Shown here: positions 1 to 9,050 of the stretch, piece by piece
Layout of the letters: every line of letters starts with the position of its first letter
Position numbering within the stretch: position 1 is the stretch's first letter
Source: SHZI01 sp964417725
GTDB lineage: Bacteria; Pseudomonadota; Gammaproteobacteria; Steroidobacterales; GCA-2729495
Assembly (NCBI GenBank): GCA_964417725.1
Contig: CAYQIV010000007.1
Span: 60,592 to 124,591, forward strand
DNA: 64,000 bases
Direction: 5' to 3'
Program-made: the position numbers and the translations under genes
The notes under the pieces: generated by a model
Told to the model about the DNA's origin: nothing
Database searches by the model: none
What the model saw: the letters and a program-made list of their open reading frames with translations, nothing else

Positions 1-701
1 GCCTGCTTCGCACCATCGATGAACTCGGACCGGGCAACACGCTGCTCTATGCCATCCATCGCGGGTTGCAGCGGCTGTCGCCGCGGCTGGCCCTGGAACG
101 CCTGTACGTTGTCGCCCAGCCGGTCCGCGGACACGACGGACTGGCAGCCGGGCGTGGCCGGAACATCGGCGTCCGCCGCCTCCTGCCCGGCGATCCGGCG
201 CTCTCGGCCTTCACACGCATCGCCGACGAGATGGCCGACCGGCATCGTCAGGGCGCCGTCTGTCTCGGCGCATTCCGCGGCGAGGCGCTGCTCGGCTGGC
301 TGTGGTACACACGGGGAACGTTCCAGGACTACGGCTATCCACTCGATTTCGTGCTCAGACCGGCCACCGGCACGGCATGGGATTTCGACGTCTACATCCG
401 CCCCGAAGCACGGCTTTCCGCGGCGTTCGCCCGCCTCTGGGACAGCGCCTTTGCGCGGATGCGCGAAGCCGGCATCCATACCACGCTGAGCGCGATCTCC
501 GCCTACAACGCTGCTTCGCTGCACGCCCACCGCCGTCTGGGAATCCGCCCGCTCGGCAGCCTGCTGGTGCTGCGGCTCGGGCGGCTGCAGGCGGTCTGGG
601 CGCCGGACATGGGTCGATGGCTGCAGTGTTCGCTGCAGCCGGGTTTCCGCGCGCGCCTGGTGGTCGACGCCGCACCGCCGGGCACGGGCGATCAGGCGTA
701 G
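1..701 (+). CDS. GNAT-like acyltransferase, 5' end outside window
   Basis: The frame runs in from before the window (first complete codon at base 3) and ends at TAG 699-701, giving 232 visible residues. A TTG at 66 could be a start, but the frame upstream of it still reads like protein, so the gene is treated as truncated by the window edge. The C-terminal half (a DFDVYI strand, then the segment ending SLHAHRRLG and a beta-rich tail) resembles the acetyl-CoA-binding half of GNAT-fold acyltransferases. It converges on manB and overlaps its 3' end by 10 bp. A role in acylating a surface sugar or lipid is inferred only from its position beside sugar-nucleotide genes; the substrate cannot be read. 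Confidence 0.6.
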   Translation, partial: LLRTIDELGPGNTLLYAIHRGLQRLSPRLALERLYVVAQPVRGHDGLAAGRGRNIGVRRLLPGDPALSAFTRIADEMADRHRQGAVCLGAFRGEALLGWLWYTRGTFQDYGYPLDFVLRPATGTAWDFDVYIRPEARLSAAFARLWDSAFARMREAGIHTTLSAISAYNAASLHAHRRLGIRPLGSLLVLRLGRLQAVWAPDMGRWLQCSLQPGFRARLVVDAAPPGTGDQA

Positions 702-2050
702 CGGTCGATCAAGGCAAGCAACGCAGCCGTCTGGCGTGTCATGAGCGCGCTGTCACCCCGGCTCTCGACGTTGAGGCGCAGCAGCGGTTCGGTGTTCGAC
801 AGGCGCAGGTTGAAACGCCAGTCGGCGAATTCCATGCTCAGTCCGTCGGTATCGGTGATGGCAATCGCCTGCCCTTCATGCCGGGCTCGAATCGTTGCCA
901 TCAGGCCAGCGGCGTCGCGCACCCGCCTGTTGATCTCCCCGCTCACCGGGAAGCGCCCGATGGCCTCGGCGAGGTGGACCGACAACGGCCTGTTGCTGGT
1001 GGAAACCAGCCCGGCCACCAGCAGCCAGGGAATCATGCCGCTGTCGCAGTAGTTGAAGTCACGGAAATAGTGGTGCGCGCTCATCTCGCCACCGTAGAGG
1101 GCATCTTCGGCGCGCATCCGCTCCTTGATGAAAGCGTGGCCGGTCTTCGAGACCACCGGCACGCCGCCGTGCCGGCGCACGACATCAATGGTATTCCACA
1201 CCAGCCTCGGGTCATGGATGATCTTCCCGCCCCCATGACGCGCCAGCAGTGCCGCGGCCAGCAGGCCAACGATGTAATAGCCTTCGACGAAGGCTCCCGT
1301 TTCGTCAAAGAGAAAGCAGCGGTCGAAGTCGCCATCCCAGGCCACGCCCAGGTCGGCGCCGGCGGCAACGACAGCCTCCGACGTCACGCGGCGATTCTCG
1401 ACCAGCAACGGATTGGGCACCCCGTTGGGGAACCGCCCGTCAGCCTCGTGCTGCAGCCGGATCAGTTCGAAGGGCAAGTGCGGCGCCAATGCATCGACAA
1501 CGGCACCGGCACAGCCATTGCCCGCATTGACGACGATGCGCAGCGGCCTGAGTGCATCGATTGACACATAGCCGAGCAGGTGGTCGATGTAGCGCGCCCG
1601 TGCATCGACCGCGCGGACGGTGCCCGCCGGGGCAGGTGGCGGTCCCGCACCGCGTTCCGCGAGACGACGGATCTCATCGAGACCTGTGTCACCGCTGACG
1701 GGCCGCGCACCCTCGCGAACCAGCTTCATGCCGTTCCAGTCGGCGGGATTGTGACTGGCGGTCACCATGATGCCGCCCCCGGCGGCAAGGTCCGCGGTGG
1801 CAAAGTAGACTTCTTCCGTCCCGCACATGCCGATGCGGATGACATCGACACCGCTGGCAACCAGCGATTCAGCCAGCGCCGCAACGAGCATCGGACTGCT
1901 CAGCCGCATGTCCTCGCCGAGGATGACGCTGCCGGGACGGATGCAGGCGGCATAGGCACGACCGATGCGCGCGGCGACGTCGGCGTCGAGTTCCGTCGGC
2001 ACCCTGCCGCGGATGTCATAGGCCTTGAAGCAGTCAAGTTCGCGCAGCAT
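692..2050 (-). CDS. manB: Phosphomannomutase (ManB/CpsG type)
   Basis: Converts mannose-6-phosphate to mannose-1-phosphate for GDP-mannose synthesis in the cytoplasm. The 452 residues match the four-domain alpha-D-phosphohexomutase family over their whole length. The phosphoserine loop TASHNP is at residues 97-102 (catalytic Ser99), the metal loop DGDFDR at 239-244, the sugar-binding motif GEMSAHHYF at 321-329, and a phosphate-binding SNTEP near the C terminus. It resembles E. coli CpsG/ManB more than the dual-specificity AlgC, although some phosphoglucomutase activity cannot be excluded. It is the last gene of the sugar-nucleotide operon, 20 bp after manC, and its 3' end overlaps the convergent acyltransferase gene by 10 bp. 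Confidence 0.93.
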   Translation of the reverse strand: MLRELDCFKAYDIRGRVPTELDADVAARIGRAYAACIRPGSVILGEDMRLSSPMLVAALAESLVASGVDVIRIGMCGTEEVYFATADLAAGGGIMVTASHNPADWNGMKLVREGARPVSGDTGLDEIRRLAERGAGPPPAPAGTVRAVDARARYIDHLLGYVSIDALRPLRIVVNAGNGCAGAVVDALAPHLPFELIRLQHEADGRFPNGVPNPLLVENRRVTSEAVVAAGADLGVAWDGDFDRCFLFDETGAFVEGYYIVGLLAAALLARHGGGKIIHDPRLVWNTIDVVRRHGGVPVVSKTGHAFIKERMRAEDALYGGEMSAHHYFRDFNYCDSGMIPWLLVAGLVSTSNRPLSVHLAEAIGRFPVSGEINRRVRDAAGLMATIRARHEGQAIAITDTDGLSMEFADWRFNLRLSNTEPLLRLNVESRGDSALMTRQTAALLALIDRYA

Positions 2051-2070
2051 GGGTCTACTTTCCGGCGGTG

Positions 2071-3510
2071 TCAGTCCCGCCTGCCCTCACGCCCATAGCG
2101 GTCCTCAAAGCGTACGATGTCATCTTCACCGAGATACCCGCCGACCTGGACCTCGACGATGACGAGGGAATCCTGCCCTGGATTCTCGATGCGGTGGCGG
2201 GCACCGAGCGGGATGAAGACATGCTCTCCCACCCCCAGATCGAGGATTTCGTCATCCCGGGTAACGCGCGCGCGGCCCGCGACCACCACCCAGTGCTCGG
2301 CACGGTGGTGGTGCAACTGCAGTGACAGAACGCCACCGGGCAATATGGTCAGGCGCTTGACCTGGAAGCCGTCATCAGCGCCGAGGCTTTCGAAACTGCC
2401 CCATGGCCGGAAGACCTCGCGCCCGCAGCGCAGCTCATCCCGGCCGCGCAGCGCAGCGTGTCCGACCAGCTGACGCACCACTTGCGAATCGCCCCGGGGA
2501 ACGACGAGTACCGCGTCTGCGGTCTCGACGACGATGCAGTCCTTGACGCCTGCGACGGCGACGAGGCGGCTCTCGGCGCGCACCAGGGAGTCGCGGCAGT
2601 CGTGGAGAACGACGTCCCCGGAAACGACATTGCCGGACTCATCGTGCGGGCTTGCATCCCAGAGCGCATCCCAGCTACCGACATCGCTCCAGCCGGCATC
2701 CAGCGGCACGACGACCACCCGCTCGCTGCGTTCCATTACGGCGTAGTCGACCGAATCGGCACGGCAGGCCGTGAATGCATCAACATCGAGACGGATGAAC
2801 CCATCACTGGCGACGGCATTCTCCAGCGACCGCTCGGCAGCCTCGGCGATATCACCGGCATGCGCGTGCACCTCGCCGAGGAACATGTCGGCCGAGAACA
2901 GGAACATGCCGCTGTTCCACAGGTAGTCACCGGACTGGACATAACGCCGTGCCATCTCGTAATCCGGCTTCTCGACGAAGGCCCTCACCGGATGCCAGCC
3001 CGACGCCGTGGCCGCTTCCGCTGCAATATAGCCATAGCCGGTTTCGGGCCGGGTCGGCGTGATGCCGAACGTCACCAGTCGACCTTCCGCAGCGATACGC
3101 ATTGCCACCTCGACGGACTGCGCGAAGGCCGTGACATCGGTGATGACGTGATCGGCCGGCAATACCAGCAGGCGCACGTCGTGCCCGGCCCTCTGGCGCG
3201 CATGGCGGGCTGCAACGGCAATCGCCGGCGCGGTGTTGCGTCCTTCGGGCTCGAGCATCACGGTGGCCGACCGGCCCATGTCCCGCAACTGTGCCGCGAC
3301 CAGAAATCGGTGGGCTTCGTTGCACACCACGATCGGCACGGCGGGGGGCGGGCTGCCGAGGGCGTCGAGGGCATCGAGGCGTGCGAGGGTCTCCTGCAGC
3401 AGCGAGCGCCCGCTGGTCAGCTGGAGCAACTGCTTGGGGTTCATGGCCCGGGACAGCGGCCACAGGCGCGTGCCGGAGCCGCCGCAGAGTATCACCGGTA
3501 CCACATCCAT
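2071..3510 (-). CDS. manC: Mannose-1-phosphate guanylyltransferase / mannose-6-phosphate isomerase, bifunctional
   Basis: A 479-residue type II enzyme. The N-terminal nucleotidyltransferase domain (about residues 1-280, signature GGSGTRLWPLSR at 10-21, FVEKP further on) makes GDP-mannose. The C-terminal cupin (LQLHHHRAEHW and the IPLGARHRIEN turn) is the phosphomannose isomerase half. The open frame extends 51 codons further upstream, but ATG 3510 is chosen because the family starts two or three residues before the VILCGGSG strand and an AAAGG ribosome-binding site precedes it. It lies 13 bp after ugd and 20 bp before manB, so fructose-6-phosphate from the linked pgi could be taken to GDP-mannose by this pair alone. 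Confidence 0.93.
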   Translation of the reverse strand: MDVVPVILCGGSGTRLWPLSRAMNPKQLLQLTSGRSLLQETLARLDALDALGSPPPAVPIVVCNEAHRFLVAAQLRDMGRSATVMLEPEGRNTAPAIAVAARHARQRAGHDVRLLVLPADHVITDVTAFAQSVEVAMRIAAEGRLVTFGITPTRPETGYGYIAAEAATASGWHPVRAFVEKPDYEMARRYVQSGDYLWNSGMFLFSADMFLGEVHAHAGDIAEAAERSLENAVASDGFIRLDVDAFTACRADSVDYAVMERSERVVVVPLDAGWSDVGSWDALWDASPHDESGNVVSGDVVLHDCRDSLVRAESRLVAVAGVKDCIVVETADAVLVVPRGDSQVVRQLVGHAALRGRDELRCGREVFRPWGSFESLGADDGFQVKRLTILPGGVLSLQLHHHRAEHWVVVAGRARVTRDDEILDLGVGEHVFIPLGARHRIENPGQDSLVIVEVQVGGYLGEDDIVRFEDRYGREGRRD

Positions 3511-3523
3511 TGCGCAGCAGCCT

Positions 3524-4873
3524 TTACCCGCCGCCGCGGGCCGGCGGTTGCCGGCCGCGGCCGATTGCATAGTACGTGAAGCCGTAACGTGCCATCGATG
3601 CCGGGTCGTAGATATTCCGTCCATCGAAAACCACGGGATCGAGAAGGGAGCCCTTGATGGCATCGAAATCCGGGCTGCGGAACTCCTGCCACTCGGTCAC
3701 CACGACGAGCGCATCGGCCCCTTCGACAGCCGTCATGGCAGAAGCACACAGCTGCAGGTCCGGCCGTTCGCCGTAGAGCCGCGCCGTTTCAACCATCGCC
3801 TGCGGATCATAGGCGCGGACCTTTGCGCCCGCCGCCCACAACGCCTCCATCAGCACGCAACTCGGCGCCTCACGCATGTCGTCGGTATTGGGCTTGAAGG
3901 CCAGGCCCCACAAGGCGAAAGTCCGGCCGGCAAGCTGCCCGTCGAAGTGCCTGGCGACTTTCTCGAACAGCACGCCTTTCTGGCGATCATTGACGACATT
4001 GACGGCGCGCACCAGTTCGGCCGGGTAACCGACCTCGTCCGCGGAGCGGATCAGGGCATGCACATCCTTGGGGAAACAAGACCCGCCATAGCCACAACCA
4101 GGATAGATGAAGGCATAGCCGATGCGCGGATCGGAGCCGATACCGACGCGCACCTGCTCGATGTCTGCGCCATAGCGTTCGGCGATGTTGGCCAGTTCGT
4201 TCATCAGGCTGATCTTGGTCGCAAGCATGACGTTGGCTGCATACTTGGTCAACTCGGCAGAACGCACATCCATGATGATGAGCTTGTCGTGACTGCGACA
4301 GAACGGCTCGTAGAGCTGGCGCAGCAGGCCGGCGGCACGTGCGCTGCCGGTACCGATGATGATGCGGTCCGGCTTCATGAAGTCGCCGACTGCGGCACCC
4401 TCCTTGAGAAACTCCGGGTTGGACACCACGTCGAAATCCGCGGCACAATCGCGCGCAGCAAGCGTCCTGGCCACCACGGCATGCACGCTGTCGGCCGTAC
4501 CCACCGGTACCGTCGATTTATCGACAATGACGCGGTAGTCGTCCATGTGCTGCCCTATCGTCTTCGCCACCGCCAGCACGTGGCGCAAATCGGCCGAGCC
4601 GTCCTCGTTCTTCGGCGTGCCCACGGCAATGAACTGTATGGCACCGTGCCGGACCCCGGCTGCCACATCCGTGGTGAAGCGGAGTCGACCAGCCTCGCGG
4701 TTGCGGTGAACGATATCGGCAAGCCCCGGCTCATAGATGGGGATCTCGCCGCGGTTCAAGGCGGCCACCTTGCCGTCATCGATATCGACGCAGACGACGT
4801 GGTTGCCCGCCTGCGCGATGCAGGCCCCGGTGACCAGGCCCACGTAGCCTGTGCCATGTACGGTTACTTTCAT
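3524..4873 (-). CDS. ugd: UDP-glucose 6-dehydrogenase
   Basis: Oxidises UDP-glucose to UDP-glucuronate with two NAD+. The 449 residues begin with a Rossmann fold (GTGYVG at 7-12) and carry VDKSTVPVGT at 118-127, SNPEFLKEGA at 151-160 and the catalytic cysteine Cys266 in GCGYGGSCFPKD, all hallmarks of the UDP-glucose/GDP-mannose dehydrogenase family. GDP-mannose dehydrogenase is the main alternative, but the sequence looks like bacterial Ugd of the 430-450 residue class. The start is the ATG at 4873, whose first bases form an ATGA overlap with the pgi stop, so the two are probably translationally coupled. UDP-glucuronate is the substrate of the epimerase encoded two genes upstream. Confidence 0.9.
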   Translation of the reverse strand: MKVTVHGTGYVGLVTGACIAQAGNHVVCVDIDDGKVAALNRGEIPIYEPGLADIVHRNREAGRLRFTTDVAAGVRHGAIQFIAVGTPKNEDGSADLRHVLAVAKTIGQHMDDYRVIVDKSTVPVGTADSVHAVVARTLAARDCAADFDVVSNPEFLKEGAAVGDFMKPDRIIIGTGSARAAGLLRQLYEPFCRSHDKLIIMDVRSAELTKYAANVMLATKISLMNELANIAERYGADIEQVRVGIGSDPRIGYAFIYPGCGYGGSCFPKDVHALIRSADEVGYPAELVRAVNVVNDRQKGVLFEKVARHFDGQLAGRTFALWGLAFKPNTDDMREAPSCVLMEALWAAGAKVRAYDPQAMVETARLYGERPDLQLCASAMTAVEGADALVVVTEWQEFRSPDFDAIKGSLLDPVVFDGRNIYDPASMARYGFTYYAIGRGRQPPARGGG

Positions 4874-6552
4874 GTGTTGTCTCTGTTTTCGGTGCTGGAA
4901 CTTGAGTCGGCGGGTGATGGCGGGCGCCAGGCACGGATGGCCGCGACGAGCCCGGCAAGGGGCGTCTCGCTGCCGTGTTGCGCCTCGCCCTGAAGCAGCG
5001 CGTGCATGGACACCGCCATGCGCTTGCCGAGCTCGACCCCCCACTGGTCGAACGGGTTGATCCCCCAGATGATCGCCTGCACATAAACCTTGTGCTCGTA
5101 GAGTGCGATCAGGCTGCCCAACGCCCGCGGCGCCAACCGGCGCATGAGGATCACGGTACTGGCATGGTTTCCAGGGTGCACGCGGTGTGGATCAGCGTCC
5201 GCGGCCACCGTGCCATCGGCGGCCACGCCATGGCCACGGGCCAGCGCCTCGGCCTGCGCCATCATGTTGGCCAGCGCATGCAGGTGCAGGTCGGGATATC
5301 GGCAGTTCGTGGCGGCGGTGGCGATGAAATCCGCGCTGTAGTGTGCCGTTCCCTGGTGCAGCAGCTGAAAGAAGGAATGCTGTGCATTGGACCCCGGCTC
5401 ACCCCAGATGACCGGTGCCGTCCGGCAGGCCAGCGGGGCCCCGGTTCGGGTCACCCGCTTGCCGTTGCTCTCCATCTCGAGCTGCTGGAGGTACGCAGGC
5501 AGGCGGTGCAGGCGGCTGTCGTAAGGCAGGATGACATGCGTGTCCGCATCCAGGTGATTGTGGTTCCAGATGCCGACGAGACCAAGCAATACCGGCAGGT
5601 TGTCGCGCAGCGGCGCCCGCCTGAAGTGTTCATCCATGTCATGCGCACCGGCCAGCAGCTCGACGAAGGCGTCGACACCCACGGCGATGGCGATGGCAAG
5701 CCCGACGGAGGACCACAGGGAGTAGCGTCCACCGACCCATTCGCCGATCGGGAAACGGAATGACGGCGCAATGCCGAAGCGGTCCATCGCCGCATCGTTG
5801 ACCGACACGGCGAGAAAGTGCCGCGCAACCGCCGTTTCGCCCAGCGCCGCAACCAGCCACTCGCGGGCAATCGTGGCGTTGAGCTGCGTCTCCAGCGTCG
5901 TGAAGCTCTTGGAGCAGATGACGAACAGCGTCTCTGCCGGCTCCGCGTCGCACAGCACGTCGGCCAGCGGCTGGCCATCGACATTGGAAACGAAATCGAA
6001 GCGGATTTCCGGCGTGACGATATCGCGCAGTGCCTCGACCACCATGACCAGACCGAGGTCGGAGCCGCCGATGCCGATGTTCACCACGCGCCGGATGCGC
6101 CGGCCGCCAGCCCCACGATGGTCACCGCGGCGGATAGCCTCCGCGGCATCGAGCATGCGCCGCCGCTCACCGAGGATTGCCGGCATGAGGTCGCGGCCAT
6201 CGACCATCAACGATGGTCCCGGCGGCCGCCGGAGCGCCGTGTGCAAGGCCGCACGATGCTCGGTGACATTGACCTGCACCCCGTCGAACATCGCATCGAC
6301 CCATTCGGGCAGGCGGCGGGCCCGGGCCAGGTCGATGAGGAGATCGAACGTCTCGTGCGTCACCCGCTGGCGGGAAAAATCAACCAGCAAGTCGCCATGC
6401 CGGCGGGCGCAGCCGGCAAAGCGGTCCCGCTGATCCAGAAGGGTCGACAGCGGCATGCCGCGCATCTGCCCGGCGTGGCACGCCAGTGCCTGCCACTCCG
6501 CCAGGCCAGTCACCGGCGCATCAGGCGACGGCTCGACACCCGCCAAGGTCAT
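4870..6552 (-). CDS. pgi: Glucose-6-phosphate isomerase
   Basis: Interconverts glucose-6-phosphate and fructose-6-phosphate. The 560-residue protein contains both family signatures (DRFGIAPSFRFPIGEWVGG and GINPFDQWGVELGK), the catalytic glutamate region QLEMESNGK and the histidine in FFQLLHQGT. Length is typical of the long bacterial form (E. coli 549). It lies 26 bp after the epimerase and overlaps ugd by 4 bp. Its place inside a sugar-nucleotide operon suggests it balances hexose phosphates between the glucose-derived (Ugd) and mannose-derived (ManC/ManB) branches; whether it is also the only glycolytic Pgi of the cell cannot be told from this window. Confidence 0.96.
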   Translation of the reverse strand: MTLAGVEPSPDAPVTGLAEWQALACHAGQMRGMPLSTLLDQRDRFAGCARRHGDLLVDFSRQRVTHETFDLLIDLARARRLPEWVDAMFDGVQVNVTEHRAALHTALRRPPGPSLMVDGRDLMPAILGERRRMLDAAEAIRRGDHRGAGGRRIRRVVNIGIGGSDLGLVMVVEALRDIVTPEIRFDFVSNVDGQPLADVLCDAEPAETLFVICSKSFTTLETQLNATIAREWLVAALGETAVARHFLAVSVNDAAMDRFGIAPSFRFPIGEWVGGRYSLWSSVGLAIAIAVGVDAFVELLAGAHDMDEHFRRAPLRDNLPVLLGLVGIWNHNHLDADTHVILPYDSRLHRLPAYLQQLEMESNGKRVTRTGAPLACRTAPVIWGEPGSNAQHSFFQLLHQGTAHYSADFIATAATNCRYPDLHLHALANMMAQAEALARGHGVAADGTVAADADPHRVHPGNHASTVILMRRLAPRALGSLIALYEHKVYVQAIIWGINPFDQWGVELGKRMAVSMHALLQGEAQHGSETPLAGLVAAIRAWRPPSPADSSSSTENRDNT

Positions 6553-6578
6553 GCCCTCCCTCCACCCGGCTGCCGGCG

Positions 6579-7592
6579 TCAGCGCACGACGGCGTAGTGG
6601 TCACAGTACCAGTCGACAAATCGCCCAATGCCCGTTTCCACGGGGGTCGACGGCCGGTAGCCAACTTCGCTGACCAGGTCGTCGACATCGGCCCAGGTAT
6701 CGGGCACATCGCCCGGCTGCAAGGGCAGCAGGTTGACCTGCGCGCGACGGCCCAGGCACTCCTCGAGCACGCTGATATAACGCATCAGCTCCACGGGACG
6801 ACTGTTGCCGATGTTGTAAAGGCGATAGGGCACGTTACTGGTTGCGGGATCGGGATCGGCCGAGTCCCATGCCGCATTGGCCGTCGCCGGCCGGTCGAGT
6901 GCGCGGATCACGCCCTCGGCGATGTCGTCAACGTAGGTGAAGTCACGCCGGTGGTTGCCGTAATTGAACACATCGATCGGCTTGCCCTCGAGGATATTGC
7001 GCGTGAAAAGAAACAGCGCCATGTCGGGGCGCCCCCAGGGCCCGTACACCGTGAAGAAGCGCAGCCCGGTGACCGGCACGCCGTAGAGTCCGGCATAGGT
7101 ATGGGCCATGAGTTCGTTGGCCTTCTTGGTCGCCGCATACAGCGACAACGGATGGTCGACATTCTGATGGACGGAAAACGGCATGCGGGTGTTGGCGCCA
7201 TAGACCGAACTCGTCGAGGCATAGACCAGATGCCTGATCCCATGATGGCGACACCCTTCGAGCACATTCAGGGTGCCGACGACATTGCTGTCGACGTAGG
7301 CATGCGGCGCCTCGATGGAGTAGCGCACGCCGGCCTGTGCGCCGAGATGGACGACGGCATCGAAGCCCGCGTCGGCAAACAGCGCTTCCATCGCCGGACG
7401 GTCCGCCAGGTCACAGAGGACAAAACGGAAACCGGCACGCGCCTCGAGCAGCGCCAGCCGGCCTTTCTTGAGGTTGACGTCATAGTACGCGTTGAGGTTG
7501 TCCAGGCCGACGACCTCATCCCCCCTGGCCAGCAACTGGCCGGCCACGTGGAAACCGATGAAACCCGCGGCACCTGTCACCAGAACCTTCAT
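6579..7592 (-). CDS. UDP-glucuronate 4-epimerase (LpsL-like)
   Basis: A 337-residue extended short-chain dehydrogenase. The NAD-binding GAAGFIG is at 7-13, the serine of the catalytic triad lies in YASTSSVYG, and the catalytic Tyr-x3-Lys is Y152/K156. The segment around WGRPDMALFLFTRNILEG and the following FNYGNHRRDFTYVDDI is characteristic of the UDP-glucuronate 4-epimerase branch (LpsL, CapI, Gla) rather than GalE or dTDP-glucose dehydratase. It would turn the Ugd product into UDP-galacturonate. It sits 24 bp downstream of the nucleotide-sugar dehydrogenase gene and 26 bp upstream of pgi. Start ATG 7592 places the Rossmann strand right at the N terminus, as the family expects. Confidence 0.87.
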   Translation of the reverse strand: MKVLVTGAAGFIGFHVAGQLLARGDEVVGLDNLNAYYDVNLKKGRLALLEARAGFRFVLCDLADRPAMEALFADAGFDAVVHLGAQAGVRYSIEAPHAYVDSNVVGTLNVLEGCRHHGIRHLVYASTSSVYGANTRMPFSVHQNVDHPLSLYAATKKANELMAHTYAGLYGVPVTGLRFFTVYGPWGRPDMALFLFTRNILEGKPIDVFNYGNHRRDFTYVDDIAEGVIRALDRPATANAAWDSADPDPATSNVPYRLYNIGNSRPVELMRYISVLEECLGRRAQVNLLPLQPGDVPDTWADVDDLVSEVGYRPSTPVETGIGRFVDWYCDHYAVVR

Positions 7593-7616
7593 CCCAACCT
7601 CCGGAAACTCCGCCAG

Positions 7617-8906
7617 CTAGAGCCGCGCATCAACCAGGTCGGTTGGCAGCACGCCCTTGATGTCGTAGATCACGTGCGGTGACTTCCCCCATTCACGAAT
7701 CTGTACCGGCGAAAGCTCGCGGAACTGCTGGTGCGCGACAGCGACAACGATGGCATCGTACTGGCCGGCCTCAGGTGGCTCGCGCCGCACATCGAGCCCG
7801 TACTCTTCGTGGACCTCGGCCGGGTCGGCCCAGGGATCGTAAACGTCAACCTGTGCGCCATAGCTCTGCAATTCCCTGACGACGTCGACGACACGCGTAT
7901 TGCGCACGTCGGGGCAATCTTCCTTGAAGGTGATGCCCAGCACGAGGATCCGGGAACTCGGCAGGCTGGTGCCCTGCCTCACCATCAGCCGGACGACCTG
8001 CGAGGCCACGTACAGGCCCATGTTATCGTTGATCCGCCGGCCGGCGAGGATCATTTCAGGATGGTAACCATACTCCTGGGACTTGTGGGTCAGGTAGTAC
8101 GGATCGACGCCGATGCAGTGCCCCCCGACCAGCCCGGGGCGGAACGGCAGGAAGTTCCATTTGGTACCGGCCGCCTCGAGCACCTCGGTGGTATCGAGCC
8201 CCATGCGGTTGAAGATCATGGCCAGTTCGTTGATCAGGGCAATGTTGACATCACGCTGCGTGTTTTCGATCACCTTGGCCGCCTCGGCGATGCGGATCGA
8301 CGACGCCCTGTACGTACCGGCCGTGATGATGCGCGCATAGAGCGCATCGACGAATGCGGCCGCATCCGGCGTCGAACCCGACGTGATCTTGCGGATCGTC
8401 GTCAACCGGTGCGACTTGTCGCCTGGATTGATGCGCTCGGGACTGTAGCCGAGGAAGAAGTCCTGGTTGGTCGCCAGGCCGGACACTTCGGCCAGTATTG
8501 GTGCGCAGTCTTCTTCCGTACATCCCGGATAGACCGTCGACTCGTAGACCACGACTGCGCCCTTCGCAATCGCCGCACCGACGGTGCGGCTCGCCGCACG
8601 CAGCGCGGAGATATCCGGGCGCTTGGCAGCGTCGATCGGCGTCGGCACGGTGACGATGTAGACATCGCAGCCACGCAGGTCGGCCGGGTCGGCGCTGAAG
8701 CGCAGACGCGTGGCCGCTGCAAGCTCTTCGGCGCCGACTTCCAGGGTGAGGTCCCTGCCTTCGCGCAGCTCCTCGATACGCGATGGCCGGATATCGAAAC
8801 CGACGGTATCCAGGTGCCGGCCGAACTCGGCGGCCAGTGGCAGGCCGACATAGCCCAGGCCGATGACGGCTACCCTGACGTCGTCGATATTCTTGAAGGA
8901 TGTCAT
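7617..8906 (-). CDS. UDP-N-acetylhexosamine 6-dehydrogenase (TviB/WbpO-like)
   Basis: A 429-residue nucleotide-sugar dehydrogenase that oxidises the C6 hydroxyl of a UDP-N-acetylhexosamine to a uronic acid. The Rossmann motif GLGYVG is at 16-21, VPTPID at 87-92, ESTVYPG at 122-128 and the catalytic Cys264 in GGHCIGVDPYYL. These features match the Vi-antigen TviB / WbpO group; choosing between UDP-GlcNAc and UDP-GalNAc needs an assay or phylogeny. The frame is open 31 codons further, but ATG 8906 has a strong AGGAG eight bases upstream and fits the family N terminus. It is the first gene of the operon, so the promoter should lie in 8907-9050. Confidence 0.87.
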   Translation of the reverse strand: MTSFKNIDDVRVAVIGLGYVGLPLAAEFGRHLDTVGFDIRPSRIEELREGRDLTLEVGAEELAAATRLRFSADPADLRGCDVYIVTVPTPIDAAKRPDISALRAASRTVGAAIAKGAVVVYESTVYPGCTEEDCAPILAEVSGLATNQDFFLGYSPERINPGDKSHRLTTIRKITSGSTPDAAAFVDALYARIITAGTYRASSIRIAEAAKVIENTQRDVNIALINELAMIFNRMGLDTTEVLEAAGTKWNFLPFRPGLVGGHCIGVDPYYLTHKSQEYGYHPEMILAGRRINDNMGLYVASQVVRLMVRQGTSLPSSRILVLGITFKEDCPDVRNTRVVDVVRELQSYGAQVDVYDPWADPAEVHEEYGLDVRREPPEAGQYDAIVVAVAHQQFRELSPVQIREWGKSPHVIYDIKGVLPTDLVDARL

Positions 8907-8998
8907 GAACGGGGCTCCTGACCGGGTGGCGGCAAACGGCAACCTGCAATGGCGGTTCCAGCGCTTGTTCTCTGCACGGGCTGGTCGGGTTGCCTGCA

Positions 8999-9021
8999 CG
9001 GGCGGCCATTATTACCGCCCG
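8999..9021. promoter_or_regulatory. Inverted repeat in the dnaQ / polysaccharide-operon gap
   Basis: In the 144-bp gap between the dnaQ stop and the first polysaccharide gene is a perfect 7-bp inverted repeat (8999-9005 with 9015-9021) around a 9-base AT-rich loop. Read on the minus strand the loop contains AATAAT, one mismatch from a -10 hexamer, but no -35 hexamer lies 16-18 bp upstream. It may be an operator, a dnaQ terminator without a T-run, or both. Apart from the AGGAG ribosome-binding site at the gene start nothing else stands out in this gap. Confidence 0.35.
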
Positions 9022-9050
9022 GGACGGGCCCGGCCAGCAGTTTGATCACA

